From Chrysopilus asiliformis (lineage: Eukaryota; Arthropoda; Insecta; Diptera; Rhagionidae): DNA of 64,000 nt. A program made the position numbers and the translations under genes. The DNA lies in NCBI GenBank assembly GCA_964034945.1, contig OZ035961.1:28807684-28871683 (forward strand), read 5' to 3'. Numbering within the stretch: the first letter of the stretch is position 1; every line of letters starts with the position of its first letter. The notes below the pieces were generated by a model. The model saw nothing but the letters and a program-made list of their open reading frames with translations, ran no database searches and was not told where the DNA came from. Positions 18,804-29,630 of this stretch are shown here, one piece after another.

Positions 18804-20880
18804 AAGAGAAAAATTATTTTATTTTATTGTTCTATTTATATTTTGTAGAATGATTCAACCTCACAAGGTATAATGCCTTTTATGGATTCTAAAAAAAATT
18901 AAATTATAGATTATAATACTAATTGCTTTATGTTGAAGTTTCTACGACTTACCGCTTCGAAGTTGCTTCCGCGTCATTGACAGAAAAAAAAGGTACCTTT
19001 TTCCAGGAAACCATACAAATAAACAGACAGAAAGAAAAGGTACCTTTTTCCAGGAAACCATACGCCAAATATTTCACTCCTGGCTTTTCTTTTGTTGATA
19101 AATTTTTATCAAAAATTGAAATAAAGCATTTAATAATTTTCCAGCAACCCCGTTTGATATTTTACTCGGAAAATCAAAGCTTTATTCTGTGACCCATAAT
19201 TTGATAAAACAGACCGTACCCTTTGTTTCGTAGCCTTTAGCATTTAGCTGTAAAGATGATTTCAAAGAAGTTAAAATGGCAAATATACTTTTCAATGGAA
19301 GTTGGCACAACTTTTTTATTTCAACAGAATATTTTTAGATCATCATTTAAATTATTTGTCGAAAAGATAGCCTGCGATGCGGCATGGAAAACAATCTCCT
19401 TTTCTAAGGATTTTTTTTAAGACGACTTGGAAAACGACACAAAAATTAATTGTGAAAAGACAGTCGGCCACCGTGCAACAAAAAAGAAATGGAAGAATTT
19501 TTATTTTTTTCCTTGAAATTGTGAAAATGGAAAAAAAATGAAATTTTTAATTGTATTTACCAAGAGCGAGAAAAATTCTTTGAAGCACATACACAGAGAG
19601 ATACTGAAACTTGAGGAAATATTTGTTCTTCTCTTGGGTTTAAGACAAGGTAGCAGCGACGTCATCTTTTTATTAACAAAATAAGAAAAAGGAAAATACT
19701 GAAATTATGTATATGGATGGAAAGCAAAAAGGAAGGATATTATGTTAAAAAAAAAGTGAAACATTCAGTTCGCGTAATGACAAAGAAGTTCAAATACAAC
19801 AAGCAAAATGTTTAATAAAAATTCTCATTATGCAGATTCGTATTATGTGCTCTGGCCGTTTTTCATGCGCTTCTTGACGGTTTTTGTCTTGTTTCTGATC
19901 CTTCCGCGGACCTGGCAATCCGTGCATTTTGCTGGATAATTGTTTGCTCTCAGTGTCGTTATTTACTTACCCCCTAAGGAATCTTTTAATGGTGACAATT
20001 CCTTTCACAGCCATTTTTGCCACTCCACCAATAGCTTTTGTACGTCTTATAATAGTTGTTGTTTTATAATACAGAGATTGTCTCAAAGATTAATTTATAA
20101 TTTTAGAAGATGTTGTTTCAAATTGTTTTTGATGTTTCATACCTAAATGATGCATTTTCTGTTGATGTGTGATAAATAATGCATTGATGTGTGAATATGA
20201 AAGCCAGATCAATACATAAATTGAATTGTTGTAAATATAAATTGGAAATTACTATAATATCAAATATTTTTGAGATACACTTATTAAATTGAAAAATTAC
20301 CTCAATAACCTTAAACCCTATGCCTAAAGCCAGAATTAGGTTCATATGTTGCTGTGGATATACCATTTGGGCATACGAGTCTCGTTGTTTTGTTTCCAAT
20401 CTTGATTATGTCTAACTCTTAATCGACGTTTCGAAATACGACGCAATATAGCCGGACCCAGAACGGTCTGTCCAAATTCTTTGAATTTCGGCTTCGCGGT
20501 ACAACAACACATTTTTTGGTAAGAAACTTATGGAAATCGCTTAAACTATTCAGAAGGTAACAGGCGAGGGGTTACAGAGAATGGAGGGGAAGCTTTAGAT
20601 GACCACGACATTTTCCTAAATAAGTGAAAAAATTTGACATACAGAGAAGAGAGGAGCCTTGTTAATGGAAAATGCTTGCCTGCAAGATTTTTTACCCAAC
20701 ACAGAAAGCAGCATCTCATTCAGTTGAAAGTTTCAAAAGCAGGTGGCCAGATTTTCAAAATGGGAAGTCAGGACATGGACCATTTGCGGTGACCGACTAG
20801 GGAACGGGGGCAAATAGAAACTATCTGATCTATACAAAATCCGTTTAAGGAAAAAAGATGAGGATCCTCGTGCATTTGAC
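18804..20880. other. No gene recognised
   Basis: AT-rich. The only structure seen is a 28-bp direct repeat containing AAAGGTACCTTTTTCCAGG at 18989-19016 and 19036-19063. No convincing exon or transposon end was found. Confidence 0.45.
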
Positions 20881-20960
20881 TGTCTGTCTGTCCATCGGTA
20901 TGTTCTTAATAACTCGACAAGGTGTTGAGCTAGCGACTTGAAATTGTTTGTGGATGAGTT
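20881..20960 (+). repeat. (GTCY)n plus core fragment
   Basis: CTGTCTGTCTGTCC is followed about 40 bases on by GAGCTAGCGACTTGAAATT. This is the same microsatellite-plus-core combination seen in the DINE-like copies, but the rest is not alignable by eye to families A or C. Confidence 0.4.
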
Positions 20961-21436
20961 TCATCCATATCATCTTTTGAAAAAGTAACGTTAACTATAA
21001 CGAGTATCTCCTACATAGTTTTTGTTTCAATTTCTCGGAAACTATATGCTTTAAGAAAAAATGCATAAACCCAAATTTAATTTTGTCGGAACAAATATTC
21101 CCATAGCATGTTAATAAACATTTTAAAAATAATTTTTGGGCTTTATGATAAAAAAAACCGCTGTAGTGAAAAATGTTGGGCAAATCCAAAGTTAAAAATA
21201 TTACTCCATTGTGGTTTTACTTTTTATTTAGATAAAAATGTCGTGACATCTTATAAATTTTTTTCTCCAATTAGTAACTGCAGTCTTAAAGTTTTACCAT
21301 GTTCTACCTCTTATGTTGTGAAAATAATAGATTATCGCAACAAAAATAACCGTAGCTGAGTTTAATTTTTTGACGAAAGAAAGAAATCTTATATTTTTCT
21401 GTATAACATCTGCTAATTGAAAAGATATTTGAAAAG

Positions 21437-22105
21437 CATAAGAAAAGCTACAATTGCCAGGGGCCAATCGTAAAATACTCTATATGAGGTTAGATAAAAT
21501 TTTTATTTAAAAAAAATTCATTTGTGTGGGAGATGGAGGAAGGAGTAATCCGTCTGGATCTTACTGTATGGAACAGTTATGTAAAATCCCATTCTAAACA
21601 CATTTTATCTCCTAAAATTTTTCGACTGTAAAAAAAAAATGTAATTCATTTGTATGAGTGAAGGGAAGGGAGAAGGAGTGGTTCGATTGGATTTTGTTGT
21701 ATGAACGAGTAATGTAAAATCCTATTGTAAACACATTTTACCCTTATTAATTTTTCAATATGACTCAACATTTTCGAGAAAATTACAAAAAACCTGTTTC
21801 AGCTGCATGGGGGAAGGGGGAACGAATGGTCCAATTATGCTCGTTCAAGAATTAAGCCTAGCCATTTACGAAAAACATAACTACACAAAATTTCAAGTCT
21901 TTAGCTCAATCCATTTGAAAGTTATGGTGTTAATGGACAGACAGACGGGTGGGCGGGCAGACGGACAGACATACGGAAATCAAAATCTTTTGTCATCTGT
22001 AACACCCTGGTGTAGTTCATTTTTCTGTCCGATGATTGGCTCGTTGCGTTACAAACAGCATTGTAAATCTAACATACTTCTATACGATTCTCATGTAGAG
22101 TATAA
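21437..22105 (+). mobile_element. DINE/HINE-like repeat, family C, fullest copy
   Basis: The 5' part begins AGAAAAGCTACAATTGCC, with subterminal repeat TACTCTATATGAG. The 3' end is CTCATGTAGAGTATAAA, the inverted match with one mismatch. The middle holds a duplicated module (two CCATTCTAAACACATTTTA-like segments), the core CAAGTCTTTAGCTCAATCC and a GACAGACAGACGG patch. The order of parts is the same as in family A (14144, 33117, 41641), so A and C are diverged relatives. Confidence 0.65.
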
Positions 22106-22874
22106 AAAAATATCATTACAATGTTCTTGTGTATTGTTACGATGATTATAGGAACATTCGGAGAATTATTTTGTAGAATTCTCAAGATAGAAGTATTTGC
22201 TTTGGATCAGGGGCGCAAGAGTGCCTAATATGGCTTTCTTTTTTCTATATATTTATTTGTTAAGATTTTCTAGAGACTAGAAAAAGTCATACAAGTGAAA
22301 TGAAAAGGATTGCTGCTGAAAACATACAAATTTCAGTACATCCGTTCATCTTGCCTATAAAATCCGTTCAATGTTGACAGACTATATACTTATCAAGGGA
22401 TTTATACACAAGTACACATACTTATGTTTAAGAGGCCAAGTTCTTTATGGATTACTCGGCTTCATCCCCAAATGTTAGTCGACTCATCTTTGTCATTGGT
22501 AACTATGTATAGGATAGAGGACTAAAGGTGCCCCAATTCAATATGTCATATATTTCAGGTATACAGGATATATCTATAAAAAATCAGGTTGTGTACATAT
22601 TCTTATTTGTATATATGTATTTCAACCATATGTTAAAAAGGTAAGTAAGGTAAGTGTACATAATTCGAATAGTTGTCCCAAATGTGGATCGTTTCTCGTT
22701 ATTTTTTGTGTAATAAGAAAACTAATCACCGTATCAAATAATAAAAAATATTCATGCATTCTTCACTACTTTTTACAAGTTTTTGGTATTTACATTCGTA
22801 ATTTATTGTCATTTTTTACCGACGACAATATTCATCTATGTGATATGTCATATGGGAGTATATTAGATTTAGAA

Positions 22875-23155
22875 TACCGTTTGTAAGGCATCGAACCAAT
22901 CATCGGACACAAAAATGAACTACACCAGGGTGTTTAGGATGACAAAAGATTTTGACTTCCGCATTACCGTTTCGCTGTCCATCAGTCTGTCCGTCCGTCC
23001 GAAAGAATTGAGCTAGAGAGTTCAAATTTCGTATAGTTACGTTTCTTGTAAATGGCTAGCGTAAGTTCTTGAACGGACAAAATTGGACCATTCCTTCCCC
23101 ATATAAACGAAATAGTTTTTTTTTTGAATTTTCTCGAAAACAGTGAAGCCTGAGT
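22875..23155 (-). mobile_element. DINE/HINE-like family C, 3' half
   Basis: On the minus strand it carries TTTTCTCGAAAAC, the core ending CTCTAGCTCAATTC, a (GGAC) patch, then CCTGGTGTAGTTCATTTTTG and CGATGCCTTACAAACG. The 5' half and the subterminal repeat are missing. Confidence 0.6.
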
Positions 23156-23428
23156 TACATTGCGACGACAAGGCGACACGAGACGTCGACGAGAGTCGCG
23201 CGACATTGCGTTATCGTCATCCAAGTTACATTACCTGAGCTGCGAGCACGCGACAAACAATCCCATAACCTAACAATTTTTTTTGAAAGTAAAAGATGAG
23301 AGTGTAGAAAGTAAAGAAATTATTTATGCTATTATGGATAATTTCTGCATTTTGATAAAATTGCCAATTTTTCACCAAAAGAGAGCAACTCAAACACAAT
23401 TAACCTAACCAAACAATTCAACTGTCAG

Positions 23429-23518
23429 GTTTTTGTTAAATGTTGAAAGTTGTGTCGCTTTTCAATTGTAGCTTTTCTTAGATTTTTGTTAAATGTTGAA
23501 AGTTGTGTCGCAATTGAA
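23429..23518. repeat. Two-copy direct repeat, 53-bp period
   Basis: A ~29-bp segment containing GTTAAATGTTGAAAGTTGTG occurs twice, 53 bases apart (23435 and 23488). It has no recognised function. Confidence 0.6.
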
Positions 23519-23894
23519 TTCCTAATTTCTTTACAAAACAACTATTTGAAAAAATTAGTAAAAGCGCGTTGTTGGAAAACCATTGTGTGAAACCATTTTT
23601 TTTTCAAGATATTAAAAAACTTTTCCTTAATATTAACAAAATTTTCCTTAATTATTTATGGAAATTGTCTATAAACCATCAAATGATTCTATAATTTTTA
23701 ACGACATAAAACATATTTTAATAGAATGGCAATTGCTTACGGTAAACATTCATCTCAGTTTTTTTGGAAACCTTCGGCTTCGACTTCGGACGAAGATTAA
23801 GGAAAAGGGCGAAGTTTGGCTTCAGCTTCGGCCAAAAACTGACCTTCAGTCGGATAACGTCTAAGGATTAAGGAATTAATTAAACTTTCTTTAA

Positions 23895-25295
23895 CCCTTC
23901 TATTATGTTCAAATAACACACACACATAAAATGTTCGGGTCATAAAATGACCCACGTGTATTTATCATATAATGCATACAAAATAATCCTAAAATTACAA
24001 TTTATATAGGTACATAATCTTCGCAATAAGGTTTCTGATGGTGGTAGTGTGACGATGGTCTGGACAAACTGCTTTGTTATAAACGTTGCAAGGACCAAAA
24101 GTTTTTTTTCCTTGCCGGGAATAAAGAAATCCCATCACTAATACATCTATAGCCTTAAATTTCAAACTCGTCGGCTCGGAGTAAAAAAATCTAGGAAAAT
24201 TTTAAATTTTCAGCTGATTTTTTACCCGCAGGACACTAACACACGCCCAGAATCACAGTAAATACAAAAATCCTGTGACGTTCTCTATACAGAAATTATA
24301 GAGTTTACGATCACTCGCCTTCCTTTTCTTAGTTGGTAGAGAAGCCGCTGTGGATGATGCCTCTTCGGCACGCAAATTTCTAATGATCTTCAGCTCTTGA
24401 CATATCGGTCCGTACAATAATATATGGGCGAACAAGACTTTCGCCTAACTCTTGCAAGAACAGGCGGCGTTTAAAAAGTTTATTATTGTTCCAGGTGGGA
24501 TGAATTTCAGTCCATAATACATATGCGTTAACAACAAATAAATCAACACCGCGACTGACCAGCGATCGGTTTGCCATCAAAAAAGAATGGGCTTTTCACG
24601 GAAAAAAATCCGCATAGTAATCGTTCCTATAAAATATGGGAAAGCGATTATAGGAGTCATTGCACCACTTTGTAGCAAAGGCTTCCATAAATATTGGAAC
24701 TAGTCCTAGTTTTCGTGGAATCATTACTATGTAAATAGGGCTGAGAGAAGAATGGACACATTCCAACAAAAGTAGCACCCGTTCCTAGTTTTTAATGGAG
24801 ACATTCCTGTACTGAGGGGGAAGCATAGCTATATTATAGAATGGAATCGTTCCCATTATTTTTAGAAGTGACTCCAATATTATGTAGGACACCGTCCCAC
24901 AAAAAAATTGGAACGAAGCCTAAGTATTGGCGAACCCATTCCTATGCAAATAGGACTCAGCGAATATGATTTTTTTTCTTCGATTATAATTCACATGTGG
25001 TTTGCGAAGTCGGAGTATATATAGCTTGGACCTCGTGAAGCCGGTGAACACAAGAAGGGTGTGGCATTGCATATTATTTGTCATACAAACACACTACGGG
25101 TCACGCCATGACCCGAAAGTGTCGTGTGTATACAAAACCTGTGAAAGGTATAACAAAAGTAATTGAATTATCATAAAATATGTTACAATTCGTCCCACTG
25201 TTCAAAAGAAATTTGAACTCATGGAATTTTTAATAACGAAAATTTTGGTTTAAAGTTGCTTTGGGTCATGAAATGACCCGAACATAATAGAAGGG
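23895..25295 (-). mobile_element. Decayed piggyBac-type transposon
   Basis: TTAA at 23891-23894 and 25296-25299. Both ends have the perfect 16-bp TIR CCCTTCTATTATGTTC. Next to each end lies a palindrome: GGGTCATAAAATGACCC at the left, and GGGTCATGAAATGACCC plus a GGGTCACGCCATGACCC copy at the right. The minus strand carries the C-terminal part of a piggyBac transposase with frame breaks. About 400 bp with repeated ATTCCTA/TAGGAAT-like motifs (roughly 24590-24980) separates transposase remains from the right end and may be a further insertion. Confidence 0.85.
24253..24580 (-). pseudogene. piggyBac transposase, C-terminal relic
   Basis: Two overlapping minus-strand frames together resemble the end of piggyBac transposases. 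One reads SLVSRGVDLFVVNAYVLW and KLFKRRLFLQELGESLV, matching the conserved late helical part of the DDE domain. The next continues into KKRKASDRK and a cysteine-containing tail, where a cysteine-rich zinc-binding end is normally found. The catalytic N-terminal and central parts, including the aspartate triad, are absent. The frame changes at about 24400. This copy cannot encode an active enzyme. Confidence 0.75.
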
Positions 25296-25299
25296 TTAA

Positions 25300-26386
25300 A
25301 AAAAAACTTTCTTCAAATTTTAAAACTACTATAATTTGCAGAGGATCCGAATTATGTACATTTGGACCGATCCGATCCGTCTTTATTGAAACGAATTTTA
25401 CGCTGAAAATGCACAAATAAATGAACGTTTTCTGTAGATAAGCACCTCAGCTTAATGACTCAACGTAAAAATGTTTGAAAATTTTGATGGTTAATTTATA
25501 ACTTAATTCTAATCTCTTAGCTTTTAAACACAGTTCCGAATAATGTACACTTACCTTAGATACTCTATATTTGTTATATAATGTGTACTATACGTTATAA
25601 AAACGAACTAAAGCATTTACAGTGTTTGTATCTTGTCAATAATGTTAACTTGATGAATTGAATTTAACGTAATCCGTGGAAGGCCAAAAAAGCATTTATT
25701 AGGTGAATTTCGAGTAAGTCAACCAGAATAATATACTTCAGTCATGAAAAACATATATATGCTTTGTTGATTTCGATGTTGTGCATTAGGGTAAAGAAGA
25801 TCCCTTTACCTTTGTTATACCAATATCCTTCTGTGTGTCTTTACAAACGCATATAAATGTCTATACTTATTCGAAAATATTTTCTCCAGTACCTTCTTAT
25901 ACTACGATATAAAAACTTAGGAATATTTTTGCGTGTGTTTTTTTTATATATTCATATCTTGTTGGTTGGAAAACACACGCGCCATATATGTATGTCATAA
26001 TATCTGTAAGAATGATGATGCTTACTCCCGCACTGAACTGTATCATTGTTTGAGGATAAATTTTTATTCTGTGAACTGAATTGTATTCTGATTTTGTCAC
26101 AAATGTTTTACCTAACAGATTTCAAGATGTCACTGCAATTTAGTTGAAGGAATTACAATGATGTTTACAAGGAAATTTTCTGTATGAAATTCCCTTCAAA
26201 ATAAAAACACGAAAAGAAACGCACCTCGAATATTTACATGTTATTAAAATATATCTAAATTTATCTGGTTTAAAACGAAACAAATGTAACCCTTTTATAT
26301 TTTTTTGTTATGCTAAATTTTAGTAAACGTTTTTATTTTTCTCGTTTAGATTCAATTTGATTAAAATCGTGAATATTATTTTTGTT
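25300..26386. other. No gene recognised
   Basis: AT-rich. A segment at about 25530-25560 is an inverted match to 22645-22670 (AAGGTAAGTGTACAT core), meaning unknown. No coding signature. Confidence 0.4.
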
Positions 26387-26491
26387 TTAACCTTTTGTTG
26401 ACAGTCGGTACTTTGAAGCACCACCAACTACAAATCTTTATATTTTTTGCTTATCCAATAGTATAAACATTCTATATACTATTATAACTAA

Positions 26492-27070
26492 TCTATAAAA
26501 ATGAGTTGGTGTCTGTCTGACTGTCTGTCTGTCTGTTCCTCTTTCACGCAAAAACGGCTGAACCGATTGACTTGAAATTTGGCATGAGTGTCTGTGGTAG
26601 TACTGGTTCCAACATAGGCATACGGAAAAGTAGCGCGAGGGGTGGGGGGAGTGAGGGGAGGGGGTAAAGTGATTTCGAAACTTAGTTTTTGCGCTATGTT
26701 ACTCTTTCGCGGGGAAACTACTGAACCGATTGGCCTGAAATTTGGCATAGATGTTCGCCAGGGGTCCAGCCCCAACATAGATCCATTAAAAGGTAGCTTG
26801 AGAGGTGGGGGAGTAAGGGGAGGGGGTAAAGTAATCTCGAAACTTAGTTTTTGCGCTATGTTACTCTTTCGCGGAGAAACTACTGAACCGATTGGCCTGA
26901 AAGTTGGCATAGATATTCGTCGGGGATCCAGCCCCCTGCATGCTGTTCGTTAGAGAAAAAACTAACGAACAGCATGCAGGCTACCTAATTTTTAACCAAC
27001 TGAATTTAGTTTTCCTAAGTTTTTTTTCTGTTCACGCTTTTAACCGGGCGAAGCCGGATCCAAATTCTAG
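26492..27070 (+). mobile_element. Helitron-like element with internal duplication
   Basis: It starts TCTATAAAAATGAG after host A and ends CTAG (27067-27070) before host T. A CCGGGCGAAGCCGG hairpin lies about 10 bases before the end, so start, end and insertion between A and T all fit Helitrons. It contains CTGTCTGTCTGTCTG near the 5' end and the core ACCGATTGACTTGAAATTTG. A ~163-bp module (GCGCTATGTTACTCTTTCGC, GAACCGATTGGCCTGAAA) is repeated in tandem. Its long open frames on both strands are repeat artefacts. Confidence 0.7.
26935..26980. repeat. Perfect 19-bp hairpin
   Basis: CCTGCATGCTGTTCGTTAG is followed by an eight-base loop (AGAAAAAA) and its exact reverse complement. It lies within the Helitron-like element and is absent at the equivalent place in the copies at 4360 and 46790. 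Confidence 0.95.
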
Positions 27071-27425
27071 TACTACTATATACCAGAGGCGTAAATACCA
27101 CCCCTCAATAAAATTAGTTCATGTCTTTTTTTAAATATCATTTCAACGAAAAAAAAAAGTCACGGCTATTGATTTATTGTTGTTCACTTCCTCGTCCACA
27201 AAGGGTTAAGGTTTTAATGACAATTTTCCATTGGGCGTGTGACAATTAAGAAACTGCTTTATCGACTTACCTTACCTCAAATTCCCAGATAATGGTATGG
27301 CTATGGATTTAGTTAATTTTGTTGTTAATTTTACTAAAATTTAAATAATGCGGCACTGTGCAATTAATCCAGTAAGAAGTAAAATCTATATAAGCTGGGA
27401 GGATGCTTAAAACACCACATAAAGA

Positions 27426-28592
27426 GATGGGAAATGTTATCGTAACGTACTAAAATAACGATTTTTCGGGTTTTTCCTCAAAATTGCGTTATAACGTTAC
27501 AGAAATTAGATTCCGGTACAATAACGAAAAACGTGACAAAAACCGAGAAAAATGATTTCGTTTTATCGTTGTTTATTTATTTTCGCTTTATTTTATTTTT
27601 TATTATTTTTTAGTTCCACAAGAGGTCATCAAGTATAACCCCACAGACCTACCACCCGCATAAAAAATAACTAAAAATATTGGGGCAGTATTTTTAACAC
27701 GTTGGTTCCATGTGAGTCACCGATGATCGCAGCGTGTCACCCACAGGGACAATGTGAGGCACCGGTGTACACACACTATTGTCATTACCGTCAGTTTCTC
27801 AAGTTCCATGGTTGAGTGCAGTCGCTCGTGCGGTACAAAGGGGTTTTTTTTGTGGAGCATATTTCATGTGAAAAATTTGTTGTGGTAAGTTTTTTCCGTT
27901 ATATTTTATTCGATTCGTTCGTTTTTGTCTGTATTGATCTTGTGTTCACTGGTGACCCACAAAGTACAGAAATGATTTTTGCGTTTTTTTCCCAGTGTAT
28001 ACTAGCGGAGTAAGCGTTTTTTTGGCTGGTAGCCAACGTGTTAATCATATTTTGATTCTAAAACGGATTTTGTTTTGGCAAGATTCACTTTTTTCTGGAG
28101 ATACGAGAAAGAAAACCTTTTATGCAACTTTTTTCGTATCAAAAATTTTTTCTTTTTGGAAGTAGAGTAAATTTGAGGAAAGCAAAGTTCGACTCAGAAT
28201 CAGTGACGTCAAAATAGCCTAAAATATTGATTGACACCAAAAATGTCATTTTTGTTGGGCAATTTTTTTTTAAATAATCAAAACGTCTGTACGATTTTTT
28301 TTCATTTAAGTTTTTTATTGATTTTTAACTTAAGAACCAATATTTTTTTTTGTGTTTTTATTTGTATTTTCTTTTTGTTAAGTTTTATTAATTTTTTATG
28401 GATTTATTTTTATGGAAACTGTACTAAATTGCTTTATGATAAATACACTATTATTGAAATCCATTTTTTTTTTAGTTTTCAGTTTCAATGCAGTGTGTAA
28501 CGAAATAATAACGTTGAAACGAAATGAAATAAAATTTGAATTTCGTTACATAACGAAATGTATAACGTTACGATTTTTTTTTCGTTTGCCAT
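27426..28592. mobile_element. Candidate DNA element with TAACGTTA motifs, hosting a TTAA MITE
   Basis: The left end GATGGGAAATGTTATCGTAACG and the reversed right end GATGGCAAACG...ATCGTAACGTTA are similar. Both halves carry many ATAACG/CGTTAT and TTTCGTTA motifs. A TTAA MITE (27698-28040) sits inside. No target duplication was resolved. Confidence 0.4.
27698..28040 (-). mobile_element. TTAA-flanked MITE P, copy 1
   Basis: TTAA at 27694-27697 and 28041-28044. The TIRs are CACGTTGGTTCCA and CACGTTGGCTACCA. Copy 2 (55651-55908) matches it in the opposite orientation over nearly its whole length (for example CCATGGTTGAGTGCAGTCG and ACCGGTGTACACACACTATTG). Relative to copy 2 it has about 85 additional bases. 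Confidence 0.85.
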
Positions 28593-28674
28593 CATTATTT
28601 GAGGTTGTAATCTGCCTGTGACACTTGAAATGCTGTTCCATTGGGAATCTACTCGCCGCCGATACTTGCAAGTA

Positions 28675-29012
28675 CAGACAAATCTCAATTATCTGAACAC
28701 CCTTTTTCTGAACTCCCAGTTATTTCAATCAACAATTTTTTCGTCATTGCCACTAATATTTGAATTTATGTTTGATTATTTAAACTTTTATAAATGCCGC
28801 CCAAAATAATCAAACCGAAAAAAAATGAAAAATTTCTCTGAATTGGTAATCCCGCAATATATGAATGACATTGGGAAATAACCGGTTACCGGTAAAAACA
28901 TAAATAAAGGAGTATTTGTTTACTTAAAAATTTTTTTGTTGCGATTATTTGACTATTTCGATTTATTGAACTACGCTTGCAAACATTAGTTCAAATAATC
29001 GAGATTTGTCTG
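28675..29012. mobile_element. pogo/Tigger-like MITE
   Basis: TA at 28673-28674 and 29013-29014 flanks TIRs CAGACAAATCTCAATTATCT and CAGACAAATCTCGATTATTT. The CAG start, TA duplication and CTCGATTAT motif are typical of pogo-like Tc1/mariner elements. The 338-bp unit has no transposase. Confidence 0.75.
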
Positions 29013-29415
29013 TAATACAATTTGCCAATGAAAAATATTCCTAAGAAAATTCCACGTGGTGCATACTTACAGGCAATTTTTTAGTTTTTATACAGTGGAT
29101 AACAAATTCATCTCCAGATTATTATATTGTGATCTCAAAACCTAGAAAGTAAATGCACAATTTTTTGCAATTAGGAACCCCGATAAGTGCACAATTTCGT
29201 GCAGTAAAAAGGGTCTCGCATAAAGTTATAATTTGTGCTGTTAAAGGAGTATCGGATAAGCGCAAACCCTCGAAATTGCACAACAAATGCATAGTTTTTC
29301 CCATTTACAGTTATCCAGGGAAATACTGTATGCTTAGGCTCAAAACCGTGTGTGATAAAAATATTTCCCATCAAAGACCTTCTGAAGTGAGAAGACGGAA
29401 CCTGGTAAAGACTTA

Positions 29416-29627
29416 AGCCTAAACCACAATTACGCGTGCGTGCGTGCGGCATTATTTTGTTCTGGCATCTAGTAGTTGTCACCGCGTCTAAAAGTAGAGA
29501 CTGAGCCTACTCTACGCGGCAACGCGTCTGAGCAACGCGCAATTTTACATTTACTCATAAAAATGCGTAGTTTTTACTTTCACCGCGTGGGTGCCGCACG
29601 CACGCACGCGTAATTGTGGTTTAGGCT
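29416..29627. mobile_element. MITE G, copy 2 (intact)
   Basis: TTA at 29413-29415 and 29628-29630 flanks nearly perfect 38-bp TIRs that begin AGCCTAAACCACAATTACGC and continue with GTGCGTGCGTGCGGCA. It is 212 bp. It provides the empty-site comparison for the insertion nested in copy 1 (16240-16630). Open frames crossing it are fortuitous. Confidence 0.85.
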
Positions 29628-29630
29628 TTA

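Larger units (their letters stand above)
26391..27205. mobile_element. Candidate TTAA element hosting a Helitron
   Basis: TTAA at 26387-26390 and 27206-27209. The ends CCTTTTGTTGACAG and, reverse complemented, CCCTTTGTGGACGA match imperfectly. Most of the interior is occupied by the Helitron-like insert at 26492-27070. Weak ends keep this tentative. Confidence 0.4.

Noticed and set aside
22870..23270. ACATTGCGACGACAAGGCGA region as a separate MITE
   Set aside because: A single GC-rich end-like segment follows the DINE-like copy, but no inverted partner or target duplication was found.
26488..26953. 103- and 140-codon frames on both strands with duplicated segments
   Set aside because: They follow the tandem module of a Helitron-like repeat and recur in the copy at 4365-4682, so they are repeat sequence, not a gene.
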